Below are positions 19,261 through 28,306 of a DNA stretch of 64,000 nt, in pieces. A program made the position numbers and the translations under genes. The stretch is from NCBI GenBank assembly GCA_026671195.1, contig JAPOHD010000007.1, positions 62,001 to 126,000 on the forward strand, in the 5' to 3' direction. How positions within the stretch are numbered: position 1 is the first letter of the stretch; every line of letters starts with the position of its first letter. This DNA is from Draconibacterium aestuarii. GTDB lineage: Bacteria > Bacteroidota > Bacteroidia > Bacteroidales > Prolixibacteraceae. The notes under the pieces were generated by a model, which ran no database searches, was not told the DNA's origin, and was given only the letters and a program-made list of their open reading frames with translations.

Positions 19261-21693
19261 TTATTTTATTGTTTCCAAATTATTTATCACGTTAAGAATT
19301 TGAATATCCTTTCTCCTGCTTTCCGGAGTTACGGATAAAGAAACCACTACACCGTTTTTCAGTTTTGCTTCAACGGTTGTGTTATGGGGTGCATGTAATT
19401 TAAAATCCACATCCCACTCCTTTGGCCAGGCCGGGAAGAGGATGATTTTGTCATCAAAAGTTTGCATCAGCATTTCCTGAAGGCCAATCATACCAGAACC
19501 TCCCCAGTTATGATCGGGCACCCAATCGTGGCCGGGTCCCCAAAAGGTTGGGAATCGGCGGGGACTGTCCTGTAATTTACGGGTATTGAAATCGGCTGCC
19601 TCCTGAGTCATTCCCATTCGGGCAAAAAAGATTCCGTCCTGGTGCCAGCTTTGTACCATGTTTTTTGGGAAATTACCGTGTTCCCAGGTATTTTTAAAAA
19701 CAGTCATATCATCCGTTATCAGATTAAACCGATTAAAAGGGAACAGCGGATAGAACTGGGGGCATTCAACGTTTTGATACTTCAGCCACGACTCGGCAGG
19801 TTGTATTATTTTATCACCTTCAAAGTCTCCATATGTAAAATCAGGAATCGTATTTAAAAATTCCTTGTAATAAGCCTTTTTCCCGCTGCTTAAATAACGT
19901 TCGTCCAGTTTTAGCATTTCATCAATACATGCTTTCAATCCGGCAATCAGGTCTGACGGATTTTTTGCACCACGGTACGATTCGCAGGATGTGGAAGGAT
20001 AAATTACCAGTTTCCCGTTTTCATCCAGTTCTTTCCCATTACGCATTTCCTGACGTTTTCGATAATGTTCATCAAAAAATACCAGCGCCTGTTCAATAAA
20101 AGGCATGTATTGGGAGATATCGGCTCCTGTGAACTTATGATATTCCAGGATCATGTACGCATGTTCCACCTGCGATTCCCAGTGATAGGCAATGGCACCA
20201 TTTGCCATAACTCCTTTCTCCACCGGTTCATTCCACCCGGTTGCAGCATTTGCCAGCGGATCGCCAAATGGAATTTCTTCGCCGCGAATCCGGTAATTTT
20301 TATCGTTTTGCCAGCCCCAACCGTCGCCAAAGGCCATACCTGGTACGCTAGTGTATTCGCAATAAACCGCCCCTTTATGCCCAAAATGTTTTTTTACCCG
20401 TGCAGTTGCCCCCGGCAATCCTTTCCGATACAATTCGAACTGGGGCAAAATAGCATCAAAATCGCCTGCCTTTAACATGGGCCAGTATAATAATCGCTGG
20501 TTCTGAGCGGTAAAAACCGATCCACCCCACTGGCGCCAATCGGGTTCATGCGCCTTGTTCTTATCTACCAGAACCGGATCGTAAATGAGATTTCCGCCAT
20601 TGAATTTAGTTGGATATTCGCCAAAAACATTTCCCCCAAGCTGGTAACGAAATAGTTGATAGTTTCGTCCCATTTGCCAAACCGGATTTTCAGTTTCCGG
20701 CTTCTCGGGTTGAATAAAAATATAACTGCGATCCCAGAAATTATTCCACCATGAAACCGTTTTCACAAAGGCTTTTTGCGGTTCTTTTTGAGCCACATCT
20801 ACCGTTTGCAAAAGATTGTGTTTCCACGCATCCAAAGTTTGGGTTTGTTCTATATGTGTTGCAATACAAATAGCATGTTTCTTCCCGGGAGTTTTGCTTT
20901 TTAGTTTCCACGATTTATAGCTTGTTCCCTGGTATTCACCATTTGCAACTTCTGTTGTTTCAAATCCATCACCAAACAACATCCCTCCAAATGTCCGGTC
21001 CTTCAAGTCATCATTTATTTCTTCGGCATAGTTATCAAGCTCCTGTAGTTCAATATAAACCTCAGGCACCAATTTCTCTTTTGGATTCCGGTGGTAAAAT
21101 AAAACTCCCTTCTCATTCTGCTCAGTACTATCTTTCGTGCGGATGACTTTCCCCGGATATCCTTCCAGACCGAATGCTCCAAAACGTTCTTTTCCCAAAG
21201 CCAACTCTTTGTCACTGGTTCGCCAGTTTTCGTAGGCAACCGACACATCTGTTTTTTGCCTGGTTTCCACGTCAACATGTACCACAGGATTATACACATC
21301 TACCCATAATTTTACCTGTGCGGCAGCGTTTTCAGAACTGTTCTTTCCGGCTTCAATTTCAATATAACCATCCTTTAATTTAAGTTCCTGGCGGAACAAA
21401 CTTTGATTCACAAAAGGATTCGGATTTAGCCTGATCCGAAATCTTCCCATTTTCAAATATTCGCCGTTCTCGTCGAAACTGCCGCTTCGTTGCAGGTACA
21501 AAAGAATATCGCCGTTTTCGACCCACACATTGCAGCCAATATCGCCACCAACCAGGGGCATCGATTCACTTGCATCTTTACTTTGCGTGTTCCAGATAAT
21601 GTTGTATTGATCAATTCTGGATTTCTGTCCAGTTTGATTACACGAAAAAGCAAACAAACAAATAAAAGCTATGTGTATAATTCTGTTATTCAT
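19261..21693 (-). CDS. DUF5703 / GH95-like (alpha/alpha)6 lipoprotein, tandem copy B
   Basis: 810 residues with lipobox FAFSC. It has the same layout as copy A: N-terminal domain starting YNIIWNTQSKDASESMPLVGGDIGCNVW, then a helical barrel (FTAQNQRLLYWPMLKAGDFDA, LVIYPSTSCESYRGA), then WGPGHDWVPDHNWGGSGM. As in copy A, the motif GP.xDW.PD..xGG replaces the GH95 IDGNFG segment. It ends only 7 bp before copy A starts, so the pair is co-transcribed. It is 38 residues longer, mainly by insertions in the barrel. Retained duplicates with diverged middles suggest two linkages or two chain positions of one glycan. The reaction is unknown. Confidence 0.82.
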   Translation of the reverse strand: MNNRIIHIAFICLFAFSCNQTGQKSRIDQYNIIWNTQSKDASESMPLVGGDIGCNVWVENGDILLYLQRSGSFDENGEYLKMGRFRIRLNPNPFVNQSLFRQELKLKDGYIEIEAGKNSSENAAAQVKLWVDVYNPVVHVDVETRQKTDVSVAYENWRTSDKELALGKERFGAFGLEGYPGKVIRTKDSTEQNEKGVLFYHRNPKEKLVPEVYIELQELDNYAEEINDDLKDRTFGGMLFGDGFETTEVANGEYQGTSYKSWKLKSKTPGKKHAICIATHIEQTQTLDAWKHNLLQTVDVAQKEPQKAFVKTVSWWNNFWDRSYIFIQPEKPETENPVWQMGRNYQLFRYQLGGNVFGEYPTKFNGGNLIYDPVLVDKNKAHEPDWRQWGGSVFTAQNQRLLYWPMLKAGDFDAILPQFELYRKGLPGATARVKKHFGHKGAVYCEYTSVPGMAFGDGWGWQNDKNYRIRGEEIPFGDPLANAATGWNEPVEKGVMANGAIAYHWESQVEHAYMILEYHKFTGADISQYMPFIEQALVFFDEHYRKRQEMRNGKELDENGKLVIYPSTSCESYRGAKNPSDLIAGLKACIDEMLKLDERYLSSGKKAYYKEFLNTIPDFTYGDFEGDKIIQPAESWLKYQNVECPQFYPLFPFNRFNLITDDMTVFKNTWEHGNFPKNMVQSWHQDGIFFARMGMTQEAADFNTRKLQDSPRRFPTFWGPGHDWVPDHNWGGSGMIGLQEMLMQTFDDKIILFPAWPKEWDVDFKLHAPHNTTVEAKLKNGVVVSLSVTPESRRKDIQILNVINNLETIK
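19306..19416. repeat. Direct repeat copy 2 in the 3' end of DUF5703 gene B
   Basis: Partner of 16968-17078, in the same reading frame; it encodes the shared C-terminal strands (WDVDFKLHAPHNTT and VTPESRRKD). Confidence 0.8.
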
Positions 21694-21754
21694 TTTTATT
21701 GGTTTTGAATATTAATGATTTTTTTAAAAAAAACTGATTCACTTTTCAAAAATA

Positions 21755-24139
21755 TTAAAAATTAAAATCAGCCAACTGAAAAGAATATGTCTCTCCCGGT
21801 TTTGTTTTCTGTTGATTATTTTTCCCTTTATACCGTAAATTCAGCATATTGCCCAAAAGCGATTTTACTTCAACTTGCACCAACTTTCCTTGTTCCCAGC
21901 TAATTGTAGTTTCAAATCCGCCTCTTCCTTTAATCCCTGAAATTTTACCGATTGAAAGTTCTGATGGAAGTGCCGGCAAAATATCCTGATAGTAATCTCC
22001 GTTTTTATCGCGCAAATGAGATTGTAAGAACATCTCTGTAATACCGGAAGTTGCCCCGAAATTACCGTCTATCTGGAATGGTGGGCAGGCATCGAACATA
22101 TTCATATACAAGCCACCACCTTCCGGATTATACCTGTCGTAAATTGTTGAGGGAACAATTAAGTTTTTCAATAATAAGAATGCATGATCACCATCAAGCA
22201 AACGCGCCCAAAAATTTATTTTCCAGGCACGCGACCAGCCTGCTCCACCATCTCCACGATGTAAAAGGGTGACTTTGCAGGCTTCTACCAATTCCGGAGT
22301 TGTTACGGGGTGAATCTCATTTCCTGGGTGTAATCCCCATAAATGAGAAACATGCCGATGTTCATTCTTTGGATCATCCAAATCCTTTAACCATTCTTGT
22401 AATTGACCGTACTGACCAATTTGATTAGGAGCTATCTTATCACGTTTCTCTTTTAGTATTTTGACAAAATCTGAATCAACTTCCAAAATTTCTGCTGCTT
22501 CTATGGTATTGGCAAAAAGGTTACGAATAATTTGGTGATCCATTGTTGGTGCCATTACTAATCCTCCATTTTCAGGGCTGTTACTCGGACCGCTTATCAG
22601 CCACTCAAAATTTTGAGGATCTGGCACCAAATATTCAGAAAAGAATCTGGAAGCCTCCCTAAGAATTGGATAAGCTTTGTTTTTCAGATATTCGACATCC
22701 CCTGAAAATTGATAATGCCACCATAAATGCTGACACAACCATGCACCACCCACAACCCAAATTCCATGGTTGGCATGGTTTATTGGAGCTGCACCCCGCC
22801 AAATATCTGTATTGTGGTGCGTGACCCAACCATTCAGATTGTAATGTTCTTGTGCTATATTCTTCCCGGCAAACGATAAATCTTCAACCATTTCAATTAA
22901 GGGTTCGGATAATTCTGAAAGGTTGGCAATTTCTGCCGGCCAATAATTCATTTCAGTATTGATATTAATTGTGTATTTGCTATCCCATGGCGGGGCCATT
23001 TTGTGATTCCATATACCCTGCAGGTTAGCCGGTTGTGTTCCTGGCCTTGAAGAAGAAATCAGCAAATACCGTCCAAACTGATATAACAAGGCCACCATAG
23101 CCGGATCTTCATCCTCTTTAAATGACTTTATGCGTTCGTTGGTGGGACGGTTTGAAATATTGGAACTTCCTAACTCGATTTCCACCCTGTTGTATAATTC
23201 CTGATAATCCTTAACATGATCTGACTTTAGTTCTTTGAATGTTTTCCCTTCCAGATTTTTTAAATAATTCATGCAACGTTCAGCAGGGTTTCCACTAATA
23301 TCGTTGTAATTTACAAAACTGGTGGCGGCAACCAATAACAAAGTAACACTTTTTGCATTTTGTATTTGAATGGTATTTCCTTTTTCTGATAACACGCCCC
23401 CTTCATTAACCACTTTCAATCTGGCTTCGAAGGTCAATTTACTCTTTGGGTAAGGTTTTCCATCTATTCCAAATTCCTTTGGATAATTGTTTGCATTCCC
23501 TTTCAAAATCAACTCATCTCCTAAAACAGAAATTTCATAATTTGAATGGGGTGATTTAAGACCGGCATTAAAATTGACTGCCCCTTTTTTATCCGCCTCA
23601 ATTCGAACAATAATAGCCTGATCAGGTGAGGAGGCAAAAGCTTCGCGTTTGAATTTCACGCCATCAAATTCATAAGATACAGAAGATACTGCATTGCTCA
23701 GATCGAGTTGCCGTTTATAATTTACAGCTTTCCCATGTTCCGGGAAATTCAATAAAATATCTCCAAATGGCTGATAACAAAACTGTCCGAAAGGTTGCGA
23801 CATAAATTGTTCATTACCTAACTTGTGTGCTTCTTCCTGTTTTCCATCCCAAAGCAATTGACGTAATTCTTTTAAATATTTGTGTGCTCCTTTATTGGCA
23901 TAATCATGAGGTTGACCTGTCCATAAGGTTTCTTCATTAAACTGGATAATTTCATTTTCACTTCCACCATAAACCATGGCACCTAAACGGCCATTCCCAA
24001 TTGGCAATGCTTCTTCCCAGATTGTGGCTGGTTTATCATACCAAAGTGTTTGTGACGGATTTATTTGTGCTTTTATTTCAGAAGAATTATTACAGGAAAA
24101 CAATATTTGTAATAAAATGATGATGTTAAAAAATTTCAT
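21755..24139 (-). CDS. GH95 family alpha-L-fucosidase/alpha-L-galactosidase-type lipoprotein
   Basis: About 794 residues from the ATG at 24139, where the lipoprotein signal begins (MKFFNIIILLQILFSC). A longer frame to 24226 adds a polar stretch before the signal and is unlikely. Active-site segments are intact and stand at the same spacing as in the GH95 at 1480-3834: Asn pair in YTININTEMNYWPAE (about residue 391), Glu in SNSPENGG (about 523), Asp in FQIDGNFGATSG (about 690). This is the more canonical GH95 of the two. It is expected to release alpha-1,2-fucose or alpha-L-galactose from oligosaccharides. It follows the transporter gene at 24314 by 174 bp, which hold only a small CCTGC/GCAGG hairpin without a T-tract. 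Confidence 0.92.
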   Translation of the reverse strand: MKFFNIIILLQILFSCNNSSEIKAQINPSQTLWYDKPATIWEEALPIGNGRLGAMVYGGSENEIIQFNEETLWTGQPHDYANKGAHKYLKELRQLLWDGKQEEAHKLGNEQFMSQPFGQFCYQPFGDILLNFPEHGKAVNYKRQLDLSNAVSSVSYEFDGVKFKREAFASSPDQAIIVRIEADKKGAVNFNAGLKSPHSNYEISVLGDELILKGNANNYPKEFGIDGKPYPKSKLTFEARLKVVNEGGVLSEKGNTIQIQNAKSVTLLLVAATSFVNYNDISGNPAERCMNYLKNLEGKTFKELKSDHVKDYQELYNRVEIELGSSNISNRPTNERIKSFKEDEDPAMVALLYQFGRYLLISSSRPGTQPANLQGIWNHKMAPPWDSKYTININTEMNYWPAEIANLSELSEPLIEMVEDLSFAGKNIAQEHYNLNGWVTHHNTDIWRGAAPINHANHGIWVVGGAWLCQHLWWHYQFSGDVEYLKNKAYPILREASRFFSEYLVPDPQNFEWLISGPSNSPENGGLVMAPTMDHQIIRNLFANTIEAAEILEVDSDFVKILKEKRDKIAPNQIGQYGQLQEWLKDLDDPKNEHRHVSHLWGLHPGNEIHPVTTPELVEACKVTLLHRGDGGAGWSRAWKINFWARLLDGDHAFLLLKNLIVPSTIYDRYNPEGGGLYMNMFDACPPFQIDGNFGATSGITEMFLQSHLRDKNGDYYQDILPALPSELSIGKISGIKGRGGFETTISWEQGKLVQVEVKSLLGNMLNLRYKGKNNQQKTKPGETYSFQLADFNF

Positions 24140-24313
24140 ATCTGAGTTTTGTATATTTTCATACCGCCAATTATTTAATTGATTATTTTTTCTTCCTGCC
24201 GGAGCAGGGAAAAAACGTACCGACAAGAAGAAAGGACAGTTACTATATCTTCAGAGATAGCGAAAATCCCTTCCTTAAAGATTTCGTTTAAAACAAATTA
24301 ATTCTTTTTAACC

Positions 24314-25378
24314 CTAATTAACTCCCGGTTCTCCAATATAACTTCCATAACTCATTATTATAAATGAACAAATCAATACTATTAATGCAATAATCAGAGT
24401 TAGATAAGTTCGACGGGTTACTCCCCTCCACTCTTTCATGATCATGCCAATGATATAACTGAAAAATATCAACATTGACATGTGTAGTGCCCAACTGATA
24501 AACATGAAATTACCCATCTTTACATGCCCCAAACCATAAAAAAAGAATTGGGTATACCACAAAGAACCGGCAAGCGCAGAGAGAGCATAATTTCCAAAGA
24601 ACTTTTTTGAACCAATACTTTTTAGTTGGTATAAATTTTTGATAGAACCATCTTTTACAGATGCGACAATAAACCAGATTAAGTTAGTAAGCAAACATCC
24701 CAAAGACGATACAATAAGCTTGGCATTCCCTTCAAAATGTCCGGCACCATATTGGGCAGCAAGGTCGGAAATGGGCTGCCCCAACTCCAAAGAAATTCCC
24801 CAAACCGCTGAAAGAGTACCTGCAATAATGGTTAGGATCAGTCCTTTTTTCATGTTGAAATGCATGCCTGATCTGCCTTCCTTTTTAGCAATAATTTTCT
24901 CTTTCATAAAACCTGCACGACCACACAGGGTAACCCCTATAATCGAAATTACCATTCCTGAAAGTACAATTCCACTACCTGTTTTGGCAAATTGCTCAAC
25001 TACTTTTCCACTAATAATCAATGGAACAACTGTTCCCAAAACTGCTGAAATACCAATTGAAATAGTATAGGTTAAGGAATAGCCTATATTCCGGATTGCA
25101 TATCCAAAAGAAAGCCCTCCAAAACCATAAGCCGCTCCCAAAACAAAGGCTGCCCAAAATGATGAAGAAGGAGCCTCCGTTAAAACTGTAAAAAGATTTG
25201 GGATAGTAAAATAACCAATTACAATAGGCATAATCAGCCAGGCAAAAAGTGCCTGTACAATCCAAAATGTGCCCCAGGACCAATTCTTAACTTTTTCGAA
25301 AGGCATGTAACAACTTGCCGCAGAAACTCCTCCTATCGCGTGGAGTCCGGTTCCTATTATTGGATTAGGTGTAATCAT
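24314..25378 (-). CDS. rhaT: RhaT-family 6-deoxy-sugar (L-rhamnose-type) proton symporter
   Basis: 354 residues, nearly all hydrophobic, with about ten predicted membrane helices. It opens with HAIGGVSAASCYMPFEKVKNWSWGTFW, matching the start of E. coli RhaT ([24 protein letters not shown]). Later segments GAAYGFGGLSFGYAIRNIGYS and IGISAVLGTVVPLI match the same family. RhaT carries L-rhamnose with a proton across the inner membrane. In this fucosidase-rich setting L-fucose or L-galactose is an alternative cargo, because related proteins are little studied. It lies between GH95 and GH95-like genes, with a mutarotase (27966-28289) upstream. Family certain, substrate inferred; the symbol is given for homology only. 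Confidence 0.85.
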   Translation of the reverse strand: MITPNPIIGTGLHAIGGVSAASCYMPFEKVKNWSWGTFWIVQALFAWLIMPIVIGYFTIPNLFTVLTEAPSSSFWAAFVLGAAYGFGGLSFGYAIRNIGYSLTYTISIGISAVLGTVVPLIISGKVVEQFAKTGSGIVLSGMVISIIGVTLCGRAGFMKEKIIAKKEGRSGMHFNMKKGLILTIIAGTLSAVWGISLELGQPISDLAAQYGAGHFEGNAKLIVSSLGCLLTNLIWFIVASVKDGSIKNLYQLKSIGSKKFFGNYALSALAGSLWYTQFFFYGLGHVKMGNFMFISWALHMSMLIFFSYIIGMIMKEWRGVTRRTYLTLIIALIVLICSFIIMSYGSYIGEPGVN

Positions 25379-25381
25379 TTT

Positions 25382-27859
25382 TTATTTAGCTTCGAATTTT
25401 AAGGTTTCGCCTTTTTGAGTACTAATTTTAACCAACTTTGATTTCAAAATAGTTTTCCCTTTTGAATTTTTCATTGTACAATTTTCCCATGGTAGCACCA
25501 ACTTTAATGTTGAACCAGCTTCGCTAAAAATTTCAATTTCAGAAACTTTACTATCCTTCAATGAAGCACTAACTAAAAATGCTCCAACAGCTCTTAAGTT
25601 ATGGAATTCGGCATCTTTATCCAGCGGCCAGTTTGGGAAAAGGCGGATGGTTCCGTTATAACTTTGCATCAGGCATTCGTTAATGACAACCGGCAATGCA
25701 AAATTTTCAAACCAAACTCCCATTCTGTCCATAAAGCCATAATTGGTTTGATCGCGATACCTACCGTGTACCTGCATTACCCTGTCGGAAGCTGTCCCGT
25801 TTGGCATCAGGCTATAGTTTATCTGGCGTTTAAAACGCTCTAAATCAAGCAGGCCAATTCTGGCTGCCTGAAGGTTGTAAAACACGATATCGTTTCCACC
25901 TTCATTCTGCCGGTTAGAAAATGTATTTTTTAACAAATTCATTGTTTCTTGATCGCTGTGCAAACCATAATCTTCCCCAGGGAAAACTGTGGCCAATGCA
26001 TTTGGCACATTGTAAACAACCTGACTGTGTTCTTCAGGAACTGAAACCAACACCTCTTTATTATCAGGGGTTATTGCAGTAGGATAATCGGGGAAATTAT
26101 TCAATATATCTTCGATATCGGCCAACAGATCTTTTTCTTCATCTTGTATTCCCAAATCCGTTGTTGCATTCCGGAAAGCCTTAAAAATAAATTTTGTAAG
26201 TGTTAAGTCCATTGTACAATCGTAATTGTATTTAAATCCCGGCCTTAGGGCATATAATTCTGGAGGAATTGCAGGAAAAACATGGTAATTATTATCCTTC
26301 CATTGTTCCCCTCTCGCTTCCGGCCGCTTCATATATGCAACCAAAAATTCAACAGCTGCTTTTATTGGAAAATAAGCACGATCGCGCAAAAAATCAATGT
26401 CTTTTGAGTAAAGGTAGTGCCACCAAAGTCCTTGAACAGCCCATGGGGTTTCAAAAATCTCCCAGCCCCAGTGAGGAACAGGATAAGGATTCATTGTCAT
26501 ATCAACCGGATAAGCACTATGCGGGAAATATGCACCAGGCAAATTGTAATACTCTTTTGCCCATTTTTGACTGACATCCATCAAAAATTCTATTAATTCA
26601 ACATATGATAGGTTCTTTTCAAGATGATTGGTTGAAAAAGGTAACCAAAATGGCTGTTGGGTATTATAATTCATGTGATAATCACCATGCCATGCAGTCC
26701 CAATATCATTAAAGCTCCAGTTGGCAAATAATCCAGGCGTTGAAACACCTTTTTTTACAGCACAATTGAAGAAATACAGATTGTGGTACCAGGTTCTTTC
26801 CAAAAAACTATCGCTTAAGGAAACACCCGATTTATTCCAGTATTCTTTCCATATTTTGGTTCCATTCTCAAATGATTTTTTCAATGCACTTTGAGAAGGA
26901 AGGTTATCAACTGCAGACATTTTGGGTACTTTACTATTTAAACCTTCCGTAAGTAATATGCAGCCAATAAAGTTATTTTTGTTCACAAAACTACCTTCCA
27001 TTAATGCCATTTCCTGAAGATTACCATTCCAATCGATACGGTTTGTTTTTTCAAGCGAAGAATTAAATTGTACAGTTAAACTGAAGGCTTTGTCATTGTG
27101 ATGTCCTTTTTCCAGGTTATAATCTTCAGGCTCCTGATATGGCATAACCTGCCTAAATGCAATTAATCCTTTTTCCAGATCTTCCTGCGTTGTATACTGG
27201 GGAAATTCTTTGGGCGTGGAAGGATCAGGCATTACCTTCACCCGATCAAAAATACTTTCACACAGCTTTCCGTTTTTATCAACCAATTGCATCCATAATT
27301 TATCCTGAAGCATATCAGTAAATATCTGTAAAGTAATTTTTTCCTTTTCATTGGTTAAAAGATAAACTTCACAAAGACCGTTGGAGATATCCAGTTTGTG
27401 ACCCAACATTTCTGCATTCCTACGGTCGAATCCTAATAATACAGAGCCGCAGGGGAAAGGCCGGGGATATGGTTTCCGGTAATTCTCTGCAGCCATTTTA
27501 CTGTACTTTGAATACCAGGGATCATCGGTTAACAATCTTAATGTATCGGGGATTGCTTTTACTTTATTAAATACATATTCAAAAGTACCAAGCGCTTCTT
27601 TATTATCTTCTGCAAGACGAATATCCCAAACATTATTGTGTCCGAAATAAATCATAATTCCATCAGGACGGGTGGTTACTACAGCTCCCATTGCACCGTT
27701 TCCCAGTAATGCCCCCTCAAAAAAGTCTATAGCCGGCTTATCGAAAGTTAAGGGATGAAGTTTGGCTCTTTCGAAAGATGAAAAAATATTATCATTTTGT
27801 TGTGCAAAGCAAGTTATACAAAATAACATTATGGCCAGTAGAAAGGTTAAGGTTTTCAT
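25382..27859 (-). CDS. GH95-like (alpha/alpha)6 secreted protein
   Basis: 825 residues with a cleavable signal peptide (CFAQQ). The N-terminal domain has the GH95-type opening (GALLGNGAMGAVVTTRPDG, IYFGHNNVWD), and the helical barrel has AWHGDYHMNYNTQQPFW, in which both Asn of the GH95 pair can be lined up. However, the SPE and IDGNFG motifs are missing: at the equivalent late position it reads DRVMQVHGRYRDQTNYGFMDRMGVWFENF. A Glu in FPAIPPELYAL (about residue 540) could be the general acid. It is a GH95-superfamily protein whose reaction may differ from alpha-fucosidase. It sits between RhaM and RhaT genes, the stop codon only 3 bp before the RhaT start, so it is co-transcribed with sugar-uptake genes. 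Confidence 0.78.
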   Translation of the reverse strand: MKTLTFLLAIMLFCITCFAQQNDNIFSSFERAKLHPLTFDKPAIDFFEGALLGNGAMGAVVTTRPDGIMIYFGHNNVWDIRLAEDNKEALGTFEYVFNKVKAIPDTLRLLTDDPWYSKYSKMAAENYRKPYPRPFPCGSVLLGFDRRNAEMLGHKLDISNGLCEVYLLTNEKEKITLQIFTDMLQDKLWMQLVDKNGKLCESIFDRVKVMPDPSTPKEFPQYTTQEDLEKGLIAFRQVMPYQEPEDYNLEKGHHNDKAFSLTVQFNSSLEKTNRIDWNGNLQEMALMEGSFVNKNNFIGCILLTEGLNSKVPKMSAVDNLPSQSALKKSFENGTKIWKEYWNKSGVSLSDSFLERTWYHNLYFFNCAVKKGVSTPGLFANWSFNDIGTAWHGDYHMNYNTQQPFWLPFSTNHLEKNLSYVELIEFLMDVSQKWAKEYYNLPGAYFPHSAYPVDMTMNPYPVPHWGWEIFETPWAVQGLWWHYLYSKDIDFLRDRAYFPIKAAVEFLVAYMKRPEARGEQWKDNNYHVFPAIPPELYALRPGFKYNYDCTMDLTLTKFIFKAFRNATTDLGIQDEEKDLLADIEDILNNFPDYPTAITPDNKEVLVSVPEEHSQVVYNVPNALATVFPGEDYGLHSDQETMNLLKNTFSNRQNEGGNDIVFYNLQAARIGLLDLERFKRQINYSLMPNGTASDRVMQVHGRYRDQTNYGFMDRMGVWFENFALPVVINECLMQSYNGTIRLFPNWPLDKDAEFHNLRAVGAFLVSASLKDSKVSEIEIFSEAGSTLKLVLPWENCTMKNSKGKTILKSKLVKISTQKGETLKFEAK

Positions 27860-27965
27860 TTGCTTTTAGTTTTTGTTATATAGTTGTTTTTAGGCAAAAG
27901 TTAATTACGCTGAAAGTATTAATGATATTTAGTTGAATTAATTTGCATGCCAAAGGGTACTTTAT

Positions 27966-28289
27966 TTAGTTATGATGAAATACCTCATCCATGTTAGCCC
28001 ACCACTCGCCATCTTCGCGTGTCTCAAGTGGATTTTGGCATGGTTTACAAACATCCCACCATTTTTGAGTTGTGAGGTCTGCCGCCATTTTTTCCATGTC
28101 AGCATTGAAATTATCGCCAATGTATTCGAAATAACTGAACAAGGTATTGTCTTTAAAATAAATAGAGTAGTTTCGAATGTTGCATTCAGTTATCTTTTTC
28201 AATACCTCAGGCCAAACATTGGCATGAAGGTTTTTATATTCATCAACTTTTTCAGGATTAACTCCTATTACCATTCCATAACGTTTCAT
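27966..28289 (-). CDS. rhaM: L-rhamnose mutarotase family protein (RhaM/DUF718)
   Basis: 107 residues, the family's usual length (about 104). The sequence YGMVIGVNPEKVDEYKNLHANVWPEV lines up with E. coli RhaM, including the active-site His of the (H)xxxWPE segment, followed by ITECNIRNYSIYFKD and the paired Trp in TQKWWDVC. RhaM interconverts alpha and beta anomers of L-rhamnose; close relatives handle L-fucose. It has no signal peptide, so it is cytoplasmic. It lies between the URO-D-like gene and the GH95-like/RhaT genes, which ties the region to use of a 6-deoxy-L-hexose. No rhamnose or fucose isomerase, kinase or aldolase is in the window. Confidence 0.88.
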   Translation of the reverse strand: MKRYGMVIGVNPEKVDEYKNLHANVWPEVLKKITECNIRNYSIYFKDNTLFSYFEYIGDNFNADMEKMAADLTTQKWWDVCKPCQNPLETREDGEWWANMDEVFHHN

Positions 28290-28306
28290 CTTATTGGTCT
28301 TTTAAT

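Noticed and set aside
24190-24225. CCTGC/GCAGG hairpin before the GH95 gene
   Set aside because: The stem has only five solid pairs and no T-tract follows on either strand, so I do not call a terminator.
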